This document shows, piece after piece, positions 41,838 to 50,770 of a stretch of 64,000 nucleotides of DNA. How positions within the stretch are numbered: the first letter of the stretch is position 1; every line of letters starts with the position of its first letter. A model generated the notes under the pieces. That model saw only the letters and a program-made list of their open reading frames with translations, was not told where the DNA came from and did not search any database. Source of the DNA: Jejuia algarum. GTDB lineage: Bacteria; Bacteroidota; Bacteroidia; Flavobacteriales; Flavobacteriaceae. The DNA lies in NCBI GenBank assembly GCA_947495775.1, contig CANMAQ010000003.1, forward strand, positions 124,001 through 188,000, in the 5' to 3' direction. Both the position numbers and the translations under genes were made by a program.

Positions 41838-43121
41838 ATGCAAATTATAAACAATCCAAGCCAAGACAGCTGGGAAGATCTACTTAAACGACCAACGCAA
41901 ACTGTTGGGGATATAGAAGCGATTGTTACGTCTATCTTTAAAGATGTTGCTGCACATGGCGATACGGCTATAGCGGAGTATACACGTAAATTTGATGGCG
42001 TTACCTTAACCCATCAAACGGTTACGGAAGATGAGATAGCTACAGCAGTAGAAGAAGTTCCAGAAACGCTTAAAGCAGCCATAGTCTTAGCAAAAACAAA
42101 TATAGAAGCATTTCATAAAGCACAGCAAACTCCTAAAGTGGCCTTAGAAACGACTTTGGGAGTACACTGTTGGCAAGAAAAGCGTCCTATTCAAAAAGTA
42201 GGGCTATACATTCCAGGAGGTACAGCACCTTTATTTTCTACGGTGTTGATGCTTGCTATACCAGCGCAAATAGCAGGTTGCAAGGAGATTGTATTGTGCT
42301 CGCCTCCTAATAAAGCAGGCGCTTTAGCACCAGAGATTTTATTTGCAGCGCAATTATGTGGCGTTACCAAAATAATTAAAGTAGGAGGTATTCAAGCTAT
42401 TGCTGGACTTACTTTTGGAACAGAAAGCATACCTCAAGTTTATAAAATATTTGGACCAGGAAATCAGTATGTAACTGTAGCGAAACAATTGGCGACAAAA
42501 CATGGTGTCGCCATAGACATGCCCGCAGGACCAAGTGAATTATTAGTATACGCTGATAAATCTGCAAATCCAGCTTACGTAGCTTCCGATTTGTTGAGTC
42601 AAGCAGAACATGGGGTAGACAGTCAGGTTATATTAGTCTCTACATCGCATACATTAATAGAGGCTGTATCTAAAGCTGTAGCAACCCAATTGGCAGTGCT
42701 ACCGCGTAAAGCCATTGCAGAAAAAGCCATTGCGAATTCTAAATTGATATATGTAGAAGATGACGCTACAGCATTAGCTTTAATTGATGCTTATGGGCCA
42801 GAACATTATATCATTTGTTGTGAGAATGAAGATCTATATATCGATAATATAAACAATGCAGGTTCGGTATTTATTGGGGATTATACGCCAGAAAGTGCTG
42901 GGGATTATGCCTCGGGAACCAACCATACATTACCAACTAATGGCTTTTCTAAAGCCTATTCGGGGGTGAATTTAGATAGTTTTATGAAACAGATGACCTT
43001 TCAAAAAATATCTAAAGAAGGCCTTTTAAATATAGGAGGCGCTATAGAATTAATGGCAGCTGCAGAAGGTTTAGAAGCTCATAAAAATGCCGTAAGCATT
43101 CGGTTAAAAGATTTAAAGTAA
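41838..43121 (+). CDS. hisD: Histidinol dehydrogenase
   Basis: A 427-residue zinc enzyme that oxidises histidinol to histidine in two NAD+-linked steps, the last of the pathway. Marks include VGLYIPGGTAPLFSTVLMLA (about 119-138), the Q and H zinc ligands in LLSQAEHGVDSQV (near 255), and GPEHYIICCEN (near 320). SGTNHTLPTNGFSKAYSG is the C-terminal signature. It lies 38 bp after hisG. Confidence 0.97.
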   Translation: MQIINNPSQDSWEDLLKRPTQTVGDIEAIVTSIFKDVAAHGDTAIAEYTRKFDGVTLTHQTVTEDEIATAVEEVPETLKAAIVLAKTNIEAFHKAQQTPKVALETTLGVHCWQEKRPIQKVGLYIPGGTAPLFSTVLMLAIPAQIAGCKEIVLCSPPNKAGALAPEILFAAQLCGVTKIIKVGGIQAIAGLTFGTESIPQVYKIFGPGNQYVTVAKQLATKHGVAIDMPAGPSELLVYADKSANPAYVASDLLSQAEHGVDSQVILVSTSHTLIEAVSKAVATQLAVLPRKAIAEKAIANSKLIYVEDDATALALIDAYGPEHYIICCENEDLYIDNINNAGSVFIGDYTPESAGDYASGTNHTLPTNGFSKAYSGVNLDSFMKQMTFQKISKEGLLNIGGAIELMAAAEGLEAHKNAVSIRLKDLK

Positions 43122-43158
43122 ACCCTTTTTTGGAATTAAAATTTCAATCCTGAAAGTG

Positions 43159-44205
43159 ATGAATACAAAATTTGATTTAAATACGTTAGTACGCCCCACT
43201 ATAAAAGCATTACAACCCTATTCTTCGGCACGAGACGAATACCAAGGGAATAGCGATGCTATGGTATTTTTAGATGCGAATGAAAATCCGTTCGAAAATG
43301 GCGTGAACCGTTATCCAGATCCGCAACAACGTACTGTGAAAGCCTTACTTTCAGAACTTAAAGGTGTAGCACAAGAACATATTTTATTAGGAAATGGAAG
43401 TGATGAAGTTTTAGATTTAATTTTTAGAGCATTTTGTGAACCTAATCAAGATAATATCATCACTTTACCACCAACTTATGGGATGTATAGTGTTTTAGCA
43501 CATATAAATGCTATAGAGATTATCAGCGTACAGTTAGATGCCGATTTTCAACCTAAAGTGGATGCTATTTTAAGTGCTGCAAACTCAAATTCAAAACTAC
43601 TGTTTTTATGTTCGCCTAATAACCCTACAGGGAATAGCTTTGAGGCTAAAGCAATAGAACGTTTAATTTCAGAATTTAAAGGAATTGTAGTGATAGACGA
43701 AGCTTATATAGACTTTTCTAATGCAGAAAGTTGGATCAGCAAATTAGAAAACCATCCCAATCTTATTGTTACTCAAACCTTATCTAAAGCCTATGGTTTG
43801 GCAGGGATTCGTTTAGGCGTTTGTTATGCTTCAACAGCAATTATAGAGATTTTAAATCGATTAAAGCCGCCTTATAATGTTAATGAACTTACGCAACAAA
43901 GAGCCATAGCACAGTTAGCAGAATATGATAAAACACAAGCTCAAGTTAAAGCAATCTTAGCAGAACGCACTGTTTTGATTGCAGCATTGTCTAAAATTGA
44001 TTTTGTATCAAAAATATACCCTTCTGATGCTAATTTTGTATTGGCAAAGGTGGATAACGCCACGAAGCGTTACGAACAACTTATAGATAGAGGAATTGTG
44101 ATTCGAAATAGAACAACCCAACCCGGTTGTGAAAATTGTTTGCGTTTTACGGTGGGTAGACCTGATGAGAATATAAAATTAATAAAAGAACTTAGACGTT
44201 TGTAA
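43159..44205 (+). CDS. hisC: Histidinol-phosphate aminotransferase
   Basis: A 348-residue fold-type I PLP aminotransferase. The PLP lysine is in TQTLSKAYGLAGIRLG (near residue 210), and FLDANENPFENGVNRYPDPQ at the N-terminus and FLCSPNNPTGN in the middle are HisC signatures. The start is taken at ATG 43159; a GTG one codon earlier is possible. It lies 37 bp after hisD. The ending CLRFTVGRPDENIKLIKELR is typical. Confidence 0.95.
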   Translation: MNTKFDLNTLVRPTIKALQPYSSARDEYQGNSDAMVFLDANENPFENGVNRYPDPQQRTVKALLSELKGVAQEHILLGNGSDEVLDLIFRAFCEPNQDNIITLPPTYGMYSVLAHINAIEIISVQLDADFQPKVDAILSAANSNSKLLFLCSPNNPTGNSFEAKAIERLISEFKGIVVIDEAYIDFSNAESWISKLENHPNLIVTQTLSKAYGLAGIRLGVCYASTAIIEILNRLKPPYNVNELTQQRAIAQLAEYDKTQAQVKAILAERTVLIAALSKIDFVSKIYPSDANFVLAKVDNATKRYEQLIDRGIVIRNRTTQPGCENCLRFTVGRPDENIKLIKELRRL

Positions 44206-44290
44206 AAACTTAAAAGCTATGTTTTGGTAAACCACAGCGTGTAGCGCTAAATTTAAATATTAGCCTGTTTATGGCAAGAAGGATATAAGC

Positions 44291-45427
44291 ATGAAAAAAG
44301 TATTATTTATAGATAGAGACGGTACTTTGGTGTTAGAGCCACCAGTAGATTACCAATTAGACAGTCTGGAGAAATTAGAATTTTATCCAAAAGTATTTCA
44401 ATACATGGCAAAAATTGCTAGTGAATTGGATTATGAATTGGTCATGGTAACGAACCAAGATGGCTTGGGTACCGATAGTTTTCCAGAAGAGACCTTTTGG
44501 CCAGCACAAAACAAAGTGATGGATGCATTTGCTAAAGAAGGCGTGCACTTTTCAGCGGTACATATTGATAAAACGTTTCCTCATGAAAATGCAGAGACAC
44601 GTAAACCAAGAACAGGGTTACTAACAACATATTTCTCAGAAGCCTATGACTTAGAAAACTCTTTTGTTTTAGGAGATCGTATTACCGATATGGAATTGGC
44701 AAAGAATTTAGGCGCTAAAGGGATTTTCTTATCCGAAGACCCAGAACTTGGTGCTGATGAGATTGAAAGTAAAAAACAAGAAATTTTAGACTGTATCGCC
44801 TTAACGAGTACAGATTGGGAAGCCATTTATGAGTTTTTAAAGTTGAAAGACCGAGTTTCTGAAATTACTAGAAATACCAATGAAACTAAAATTTATATCA
44901 AGCTTAATTTAGATGGTTCTGGTAAAAATGATATCCATACGGGTTTATCGTTTTTCGATCATATGTTAGACCAGATAGGCCGTCATGGAGCCATGGATTT
45001 AACGGTTAAAGTTGACGGAGATTTAAACGTTGATGAACACCATACTATAGAAGATACTATGATTGCTTTAGGCGAGTTATTTCATAAAGCATTAGGCGAT
45101 AAATTAGGTATAGAACGCTATGGGTTCTGTTTGCCAATGGACGATTGTTTAGCTCAAGTCGCTGTAGATTTTGGTGGACGTAACTGGTTAGAATGGGATG
45201 CCGAATTTAAACGTGAAAAGATAGGAGATATGCCTACCGAAATGTTTTATCATTTATTTAAATCGTTTACAGACGGGGCGAAATGCAATTTAAATGTAAA
45301 AGCAGAAGGCGTTAACGAACACCATAAGATAGAAGGTATTTTTAAAGCCTTCGCTAAAGCCATGAAAATGGCTGTTAAGAGAGATTCTAATAAGATGTTT
45401 TTACCATCTACAAAAGGACTCTTATAA
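44291..45427 (+). CDS. hisB: Bifunctional histidinol-phosphatase / imidazoleglycerol-phosphate dehydratase
   Basis: A 378-residue fusion. Residues 1 to about 165 are a HAD phosphatase (FIDRDGTLVLEP with the nucleophile D near residue 8; VTNQDGLGTD; LGDRITDMELAKNLGA). From about 185 the dehydratase begins, with metal-ligand histidines in GLSFFDHMLDQIGRHG and DEHHTIEDT and at NEHHKIEGIFKAFAKA. It performs two non-consecutive steps. This fused form also occurs in E. coli and is standard in Bacteroidota. It lies 85 bp after hisC. Confidence 0.96.
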   Translation: MKKVLFIDRDGTLVLEPPVDYQLDSLEKLEFYPKVFQYMAKIASELDYELVMVTNQDGLGTDSFPEETFWPAQNKVMDAFAKEGVHFSAVHIDKTFPHENAETRKPRTGLLTTYFSEAYDLENSFVLGDRITDMELAKNLGAKGIFLSEDPELGADEIESKKQEILDCIALTSTDWEAIYEFLKLKDRVSEITRNTNETKIYIKLNLDGSGKNDIHTGLSFFDHMLDQIGRHGAMDLTVKVDGDLNVDEHHTIEDTMIALGELFHKALGDKLGIERYGFCLPMDDCLAQVAVDFGGRNWLEWDAEFKREKIGDMPTEMFYHLFKSFTDGAKCNLNVKAEGVNEHHKIEGIFKAFAKAMKMAVKRDSNKMFLPSTKGLL

Positions 45428-45496
45428 AAAATAGAAGTTAGGTTAAAGACTAGAAAGTATGCCTAAGTCTTAATACTAATACGAAATACGATTAGA

Positions 45497-46087
45497 ATGA
45501 AATTAGTTATCATAGATTACGGAGCAGGAAACATTAAAAGCATTCAGTTTGCATTTAAGCGTTTAGGTGTAGATGCTATTTTATCTCGAGATGTTGAAGA
45601 GATCAAGACTGCCGACCGTATTATTTTTCCGGGGGTTGGAGAAGCAAGTAGCGCCATGAAAATGTTACGTCAAAGTGGACTTGATACCATCATACCTACA
45701 TTAACACAACCTGTATTAGGCATTTGTTTGGGCATGCAGTTATTATGTACACATAGTGAAGAAGGCGATACAGAAGGAGTTGGTATATTTAATACCAGGG
45801 TAAAACGCTTTTCGAATGCTGTGAAAGTACCACAAATGGGATGGAATGTGATTAAAAATTTACAATCCGATTTATTTAAAGGAATTAAAGAAAACGAACA
45901 CATGTATTTGGTACATAGCTATTATGCGGCGTATTGTGATGAAACCATAGCAGAAACCGATTATGGGATTAGCTATGCATCAGCATTGCAACGCGATAAT
46001 TTTTATGGCGTACAGTTTCACCCAGAAAAAAGTGGTACAGAAGGTGCTAAGATTCTTGAGAACTTTTTAAAGTTAGAAGTAAAATAG
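45497..46087 (+). CDS. hisH: Imidazole glycerol phosphate synthase, glutaminase subunit
   Basis: A 196-residue class I glutamine amidotransferase that supplies ammonia to HisF. The triad is seen: cysteine in LGICLGMQLLC (near residue 78), and histidine and glutamate in VQFHPEKSGTEG near 175. It opens MKLVIIDYGAGNIKS, the family start. Its partner hisF lies two genes downstream, after hisA. Confidence 0.96.
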   Translation: MKLVIIDYGAGNIKSIQFAFKRLGVDAILSRDVEEIKTADRIIFPGVGEASSAMKMLRQSGLDTIIPTLTQPVLGICLGMQLLCTHSEEGDTEGVGIFNTRVKRFSNAVKVPQMGWNVIKNLQSDLFKGIKENEHMYLVHSYYAAYCDETIAETDYGISYASALQRDNFYGVQFHPEKSGTEGAKILENFLKLEVK

Positions 46088-46093
46088 TAAATA

Positions 46094-46213
46094 GAAGAAG
46101 CAAATGAAAGCGTGTACTGGTTAGAGCTATTTGAAGAGGTTTTACCAGAATATAAAGAAGAGACAATACTATTAAAGAAAGAAGTTATTGGTGATTACAG
46201 TAGCATCAATTAA
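46094..46213 (+). pseudogene. C-terminal relic of a four-helix-bundle (S23-type) protein
   Basis: In the 253-bp gap between hisH and hisA an open stretch of 39 codons ending at TAA 46211 reads EEANESVYWLELFEEVLP, then EYKEETILLKKEV. The E-x-x-YWLEL wording followed by a KKE helix is that of the C-terminal half of the small four-helix-bundle proteins (23S rRNA intervening-sequence type) common in Bacteroidota. There is no start codon in frame and the N-terminal half is missing, so I call it a relic. The rest of the gap (46214-46340) shows nothing recognisable. Confidence 0.6.
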
Positions 46214-46340
46214 CACTGCAAAGCGAAATCAGAAAAAATGATTAAAACAACGATTAAAGGTCTTAGTTTTGTTCAAGATCTACTTTAAAGGAATCGAGCA
46301 AAACTTTTAACTTTTAATATCTAATTTTTAATATTAAACC

Positions 46341-47069
46341 ATGCGAATAATACCAGCAATAGATATCATAGATGGCAAATGTGTACGATTGTCTAAAGGC
46401 GATTACAACACGAAGAAAATCTATAACGAGAACCCTTTAGAAATCGCTAAGCAATACGAAGCTCATGGCATCGAACATTTACATTTAGTAGATTTAGATG
46501 GTGCTAAAGCGAGTCATATTGTAAACCATAAAGTACTCGAAACCATAGCTACGAAAACCACTTTAAAAATAGATTTTGGTGGTGGGTTAAAAACCGATGA
46601 AGATTTGCGTATAGCATTCGAATCTGGTGCAGGTCAAATTACAGGCGGAAGTATTGCAGTAAAGCAACCAGAGGTTTTTAAAAGTTGGTTGTCTAAATTT
46701 GGAGCCGATAAGATCATTCTAGGTGCCGATGCACATAATGAAAAAATAGCCATTAGCGGTTGGTTAGAAGAATCAGATGAAGAATTAATTCCTTTTGTAG
46801 AAAAATATTTAAACGAAGGAGTATCTTATGTGATTTGTACCGATATTGCTAAAGACGGCATGTTAGAAGGGCCTTCTTTCGAATTGTATCAAAAAATGTT
46901 AGAGCGTTTAAAAGGAGTGAAGCTAATTGCCAGTGGTGGAATTTCTAAATTTGAAGAGCTGCCAAAACTAGCCGAATTGGGCTGTGAAGGTACAATTATA
47001 GGAAAAGCCATTTATGAACATAAAATAAGTTTAAAACAGTTAGAAGACTTTATTAGTGGAAGTCATTAA
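46341..47069 (+). CDS. hisA: ProFAR isomerase
   Basis: A 242-residue TIM barrel that isomerises ProFAR to PRFAR. It opens MRIIPAIDIIDGKCVRLSKG, with the first catalytic Asp near residue 8, and has DFGGGLKTDEDL, CTDIAKDGMLEGPSF with the second catalytic Asp, and IASGGISKFEELPKL and GCEGTIIGKAIYE as phosphate-binding loops. Length is normal. Followed by a 250-bp gap before hisF. Confidence 0.96.
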   Translation: MRIIPAIDIIDGKCVRLSKGDYNTKKIYNENPLEIAKQYEAHGIEHLHLVDLDGAKASHIVNHKVLETIATKTTLKIDFGGGLKTDEDLRIAFESGAGQITGGSIAVKQPEVFKSWLSKFGADKIILGADAHNEKIAISGWLEESDEELIPFVEKYLNEGVSYVICTDIAKDGMLEGPSFELYQKMLERLKGVKLIASGGISKFEELPKLAELGCEGTIIGKAIYEHKISLKQLEDFISGSH

Positions 47070-47319
47070 GTGCGAACAGCTAGTAGTTGTGATTGAGGTG
47101 TTAATGCATTGATATTAGTATTGAACAGATAACGTTTAGTAAGTTTCTATAATATATGTCTAATGTAAATTTGAAGATTTATAGATTTGAAAAAAAATGG
47201 AATTTTTAGAACGAGTACCTTCCCAAAAACAGAGGATACTAAAAGGAATTCAAAACGCATTGAACATTAAAACAACAACAACCATCAACAAACAACTAAT
47301 TCAAGAAAACCCAAAAATC

Positions 47320-48075
47320 ATGTTAACAAAACGAATTATACCTTGCTTAGATATTAAAAATGGGCGTACCGTAAAAGGCGTTAATTTTGTCGATTTACGT
47401 GACGCAGGAGACCCTGTAGAATTGGCGAAGCAATATGCTGAAGTAGGAGCAGATGAGTTGGTGTTTTTAGATATAGCGGCAACTTTAGAAAACAGAGGAA
47501 CAACCTTAGATATGGTATTACGTGTAGCAGAGCAAGTTAATATACCATTTACAGTAGGTGGAGGTATTTCTAGTATAGCACATGTAGATGCCTTATTACA
47601 ATGTGGAGCCGATAAAGTATCCATAAACTCATCGGCAGTAAAACGACCAGAATTGGTTAATGAGTTGGCCAATAAATTTGGGAGCCAGTGTGTGGTGGTG
47701 GCAATAGATGCGAAACAAATAGACGGCCAATGGAAGGTACATTTAGCAGGTGGAAGTATTCCAACCGACATCGATTTATTTGATTGGGCCAAAGAAGTAG
47801 AAGAACGTGGCGCGGGCGAAATACTATTCACATCTATGGATCACGATGGCACGAAAGCAGGATTTGCTAATGCAGCCTTAGCCCAATTGTCAGAAACTTT
47901 AAATATTCCTATAATTGCATCAGGTGGCGCTGGAAATGTACAACATTTTGTAGACACTTTTGTAGAAGGAAAAGCCGATGCCGCTTTGGCAGCAAGTGTT
48001 TTTCATTTTGGTGAAATTCCTGTTCCAGAATTAAAAAGGACATTAAAGAAAAAAGGAATAGAAGTACGGCTCTAA
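47320..48075 (+). CDS. hisF: Imidazole glycerol phosphate synthase, cyclase subunit
   Basis: A 251-residue TIM barrel that makes imidazole glycerol phosphate and AICAR with HisH. It opens MLTKRIIPCLDIKNGRTVKG with Asp 11, has VGGGISSIAHVDALLQCGAD and SINSSAVK, and the second catalytic Asp in FTSMDHDGTKAGF. The start is ATG 47320. An in-frame ATG at 47197 would add 41 residues with no likeness to HisF, so I rejected it. The 47070-47319 gap otherwise shows no recognisable gene. Confidence 0.96.
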   Translation: MLTKRIIPCLDIKNGRTVKGVNFVDLRDAGDPVELAKQYAEVGADELVFLDIAATLENRGTTLDMVLRVAEQVNIPFTVGGGISSIAHVDALLQCGADKVSINSSAVKRPELVNELANKFGSQCVVVAIDAKQIDGQWKVHLAGGSIPTDIDLFDWAKEVEERGAGEILFTSMDHDGTKAGFANAALAQLSETLNIPIIASGGAGNVQHFVDTFVEGKADAALAASVFHFGEIPVPELKRTLKKKGIEVRL

Positions 48076-48091
48076 TAGAAAAGCTAGGATA

Positions 48092-48360
48092 ATGAAAACA
48101 ATCAAACCTTTTATAATATCAGTTTTGGTACTAAGTGTTTTTTCTTGTGCTTTTGGGCAAACTAAACCGCAACAAGATGAAAAAGAAAACTTAAAGTTCT
48201 TTACTGTGAATGGGGAGCGTAAAACGAGTGCTAAAGCACATGCTTATAAAGGGAAATTACAGAGATACTTTCTAAGGAAGATTTTGAACTGTTAAAAAAT
48301 GCAATACATAAAAATATTTCAACTATAATTAGCGCTATTACCAATAAGTGCTCAAAATAA
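48092..48360 (+). pseudogene. Frameshifted small secreted protein between hisF and hisI
   Basis: An ATG at 48092 opens a frame with a signal peptide (MKTIKPFIISVLVLSVFSCA, then FGQT) and 67 codons ending at 48295. Near 48251-48262 (AAAGGGAAATTA) the coding trend moves to another frame, which reads EILSKEDFELLKNAIHKN and then ISTIISAITNKCSK to a stop at 48358-48360. The joined product would be about 88 residues, so one base gained or two lost broke the gene. A sequencing error in the A/G run is possible. No family recognised. Confidence 0.6.
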
Positions 48361-48392
48361 ATTACGGCTTTTTTATTCAAAGTAAATACATT

Positions 48393-48986
48393 ATGACTAT
48401 AAAATACGACGATAACGGACTAGTACCAGCAATAATTCAAGATGCTGTAACCCAAAAAGTACTCATGTTAGGTTATATGAACGAAGCAGCTTATAAAAAA
48501 ACACTTGAAACAAAGCAAGTGACCTTTTTTAGTAGGAGTAAGCAGCGTTTATGGACCAAAGGCGAAGAGAGCGGTAATTTTTTAAATTTAGTAGATCTAA
48601 AAAATGATTGCGATAATGATTCTTTATTACTACAAGTACATCCTGCAGGACCAACTTGCCATACAGGAACAGATACGTGTTGGAAAGATGAAAATACATC
48701 TCGCTATGGGTTCTTTTCAACTTTAGAAACAATAATACAAGAACGTGTTGCGAATAAGGATACCGAAAAATCGTATGTGGCAAGCTTATTTTCAAAAGGC
48801 ATAAACAAAGTGGCACAGAAGGTAGGAGAAGAAGCCGTGGAGACCGTTATAGAGGCTATGGATTCTAATGATGAGCTGTTTTTATACGAATCTGCAGACT
48901 TATTATTTCATTATTTAATGCTATTACAAGCTAAAGGTTTTACCTTAAAAGATATTGAAACCGAATTAAAAGGGCGTCAGAAATAA
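48393..48986 (+). CDS. hisI: Bifunctional phosphoribosyl-AMP cyclohydrolase / phosphoribosyl-ATP pyrophosphohydrolase
   Basis: A 197-residue HisIE fusion for steps two and three of the pathway. The N-terminal cyclohydrolase has MLGYMNEAAYKKTLET, FFSRSKQRLWTKGEESGN, the metal/zinc ligands DCDNDSLLLQVHPAGPTCH and CW. From about residue 115 the pyrophosphohydrolase has VGEEAVETVIEAM and ESADLLFHYLML. The start is the ATG at 48393; the longer frame from 48348 adds 15 unconserved residues and lies inside the decayed gene. Last gene of the histidine operon. Confidence 0.95.
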   Translation: MTIKYDDNGLVPAIIQDAVTQKVLMLGYMNEAAYKKTLETKQVTFFSRSKQRLWTKGEESGNFLNLVDLKNDCDNDSLLLQVHPAGPTCHTGTDTCWKDENTSRYGFFSTLETIIQERVANKDTEKSYVASLFSKGINKVAQKVGEEAVETVIEAMDSNDELFLYESADLLFHYLMLLQAKGFTLKDIETELKGRQK

Positions 48987-49026
48987 TCCATTTAGGAATT
49001 CTCTTCGTATATTAGTAGACATTATA

Positions 49027-49056
49027 CATGGTTTTACACAATCTTGTATAACCATG
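49027..49056 (+). other. Hairpin between hisI and the beta-helix gene
   Basis: CATGGTTTTACA (49027-49038) pairs with TGTATAACCATG (49045-49056) with one mismatch and a six-base loop. No T-run follows. It lies 24 bp before the next gene and may act as RNA structure at the operon end. Confidence 0.4.
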
Positions 49057-49079
49057 TGCATTATAAAACCCCAAACATA

Positions 49080-50492
49080 ATGACTACTTATACCAATGTA
49101 TTCCGCAATTTAATGGCAGTTTTATGCACATCTGTTTGTGTGTATTCTTGTTTTTCCGATCCTGAAGATACGGCTGAACCGCCTATTGTTAATGAAAACT
49201 TAAGTGTTACAGACCCTAATAATCCGAACCCTATTTCGGGAGTTATGGCAGCTGTAACCACATTGCCCTATAGTTCAATACCCACACGCGAATATGTGAT
49301 TGAATTAGAGCGGTGGGACATTCCTAATAACCGTACCGCTCCAGAACAAACAACAGATAATTTACAAAAAGCTATAGATTGGGCTGTTAGTGAAGGTTAT
49401 GGTCAAATCTATTTACCAGAAGGACATTATTTAATAGGAAAGTATGGTAATGAGATTTACCAAGCAGGTATAGAATTAGACAGTGATATGGCATTCTTAT
49501 TAGATAAAAATGCCATTATAGAAATGGCACCTAATGACAAATGGAATTATTGTGCTATAGCTGTGACCGAAAAAGCCCACGTACTTATCTCTGGAGGAAC
49601 TTTACTTGGTGATAGAGATAACCATATCTATACTCCTAGAGCAGATGGCGCGACGTCTCATGACGAAGGGCATCTTATTTGTATTCAAAATGAAAGTGAA
49701 TATGTTACTGTAGAAAACGTTACTTTAGGAAAGGCAAATGGCGATGCTATTCTTTTGGTAGGTCAAAAAGGTCCAGGTTCTTCTGTAAAACATATCGATA
49801 TAAGACGCAATAATATGGTAGACAACCGTAGACAAGGCGTTTCTGTTGTTGGCGGTACAGATGTTCGTATCGAAGACAACGAAATTCACCATACCAGTGG
49901 TACAGCACCTCAATTTGGTGTTGATATAGAAAGTGTAATTTATAAAAGTGAAGATATTACCATTAAAAATAATTATTTTCATCATAATAGAGGAGGAGAT
50001 GTCGTAAATACAGATGGTAAAAACGTCATCGTAGAAAACAATATTATGCTACAAGGGGAAGGCAGTACCTATTTAGATGGCCCTATTGTGTATTGGAAAC
50101 GCGGTGATTTAACGATTCGAAATAATGACATTACGATGACTTCGGTATCTGCTAATAATTGGAATGGGATCATTATGTACTCTAATGACAACCCTAAAAC
50201 GAACCCTGCGACCACATATATTTACGATAATACATGTAACAATTGTGGCTTTTATATGTACAAAGGGGCTGATTTAGAAGTAAGGAATAACCACTTAAAA
50301 AATGGACATCTTGTATTTTGGCAAATGGATAATCTTACTGTAGAAGGTAATATCGTAGAACACCCTAACGAATGTTGGGCGTATCGTTTTCTGGAAGTAA
50401 AAGGTAAGGCTTCGGGCAACACCTATAATGGGGATGCCTTTGATATTCCTTTACAACCCAATACGGCTTGGGACGGTTGTTGGATCAATTAA
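49080..50492 (+). CDS. Secreted right-handed beta-helix lipoprotein
   Basis: A 470-residue protein with a lipoprotein signal (lipobox VYSC, cysteine near residue 24, followed by FSDPEDT, an acidic stretch like the Bacteroidota surface-export signal). From about residue 90 the sequence has a pectate-lyase-3-like opening (TTDNLQKAIDWAVSEGYGQI, YLPEGHYLIG), then repeated coils of the form V-x-I-x-x-N (VRIEDNEIHH, ITIKNNYFHH, VIVENNIML, LTIRNNDITM, LEVRNNHL, LTVEGNIVE) of a right-handed parallel beta-helix. It probably binds or cleaves a polysaccharide. Catalytic residues are not evident. The ATG at 49080 is preferred to one 12 codons earlier because it starts the signal. Confidence 0.8.
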   Translation: MTTYTNVFRNLMAVLCTSVCVYSCFSDPEDTAEPPIVNENLSVTDPNNPNPISGVMAAVTTLPYSSIPTREYVIELERWDIPNNRTAPEQTTDNLQKAIDWAVSEGYGQIYLPEGHYLIGKYGNEIYQAGIELDSDMAFLLDKNAIIEMAPNDKWNYCAIAVTEKAHVLISGGTLLGDRDNHIYTPRADGATSHDEGHLICIQNESEYVTVENVTLGKANGDAILLVGQKGPGSSVKHIDIRRNNMVDNRRQGVSVVGGTDVRIEDNEIHHTSGTAPQFGVDIESVIYKSEDITIKNNYFHHNRGGDVVNTDGKNVIVENNIMLQGEGSTYLDGPIVYWKRGDLTIRNNDITMTSVSANNWNGIIMYSNDNPKTNPATTYIYDNTCNNCGFYMYKGADLEVRNNHLKNGHLVFWQMDNLTVEGNIVEHPNECWAYRFLEVKGKASGNTYNGDAFDIPLQPNTAWDGCWIN

Positions 50493-50545
50493 GATAAAGT
50501 TATAGTAACACTAAAATTTCATATGTAGTGAGATACATAAAACTT

Positions 50546-50573
50546 AAGACTGTCTAAAAAGGCAGTCTTTTTA
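50546..50573 (+). terminator. Intrinsic terminator after the beta-helix gene
   Basis: AAGACTG (50546-50552) pairs with CAGTCTT (50563-50569), followed by TTTTAT. Confidence 0.7.
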
Positions 50574-50678
50574 TATATAAACGGTTTTTATGATCTACTA
50601 GAACCTCTAGCGTTTTCTATGACAAGACAAACTACCATTTTAGCAACAAAGTAATACACCAGTTACCAACAAATAGAA

Positions 50679-50723
50679 ATGGTGTCGTTTTTTAGATATA
50701 TGAGGTCTAAAAAACGACACCAT
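50679..50723. repeat. Perfect 18-bp inverted repeat with a 9-base spacer
   Basis: ATGGTGTCGTTTTTTAGA (50679-50696) is matched exactly by TCTAAAAAACGACACCAT (50706-50723). The T-run is on the 5' arm and the A-run on the 3' arm, the reverse of an ordinary terminator. It lies in the 278-bp convergent gap between the beta-helix gene and a minus-strand gene. Nothing else was seen in that gap apart from the terminator. Confidence 0.75.
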
Positions 50724-50770
50724 AAAATAAAGCGAAGCTTTAACTACAGTTCTGTTAAACTAAAGGTGTA

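Noticed and set aside
47197..47319. A 41-residue N-terminal extension in frame with hisF.
   Set aside because: HisF proteins begin at MLTKRIIPCLD; the extension has no similarity to HisF and no recognisable relic.
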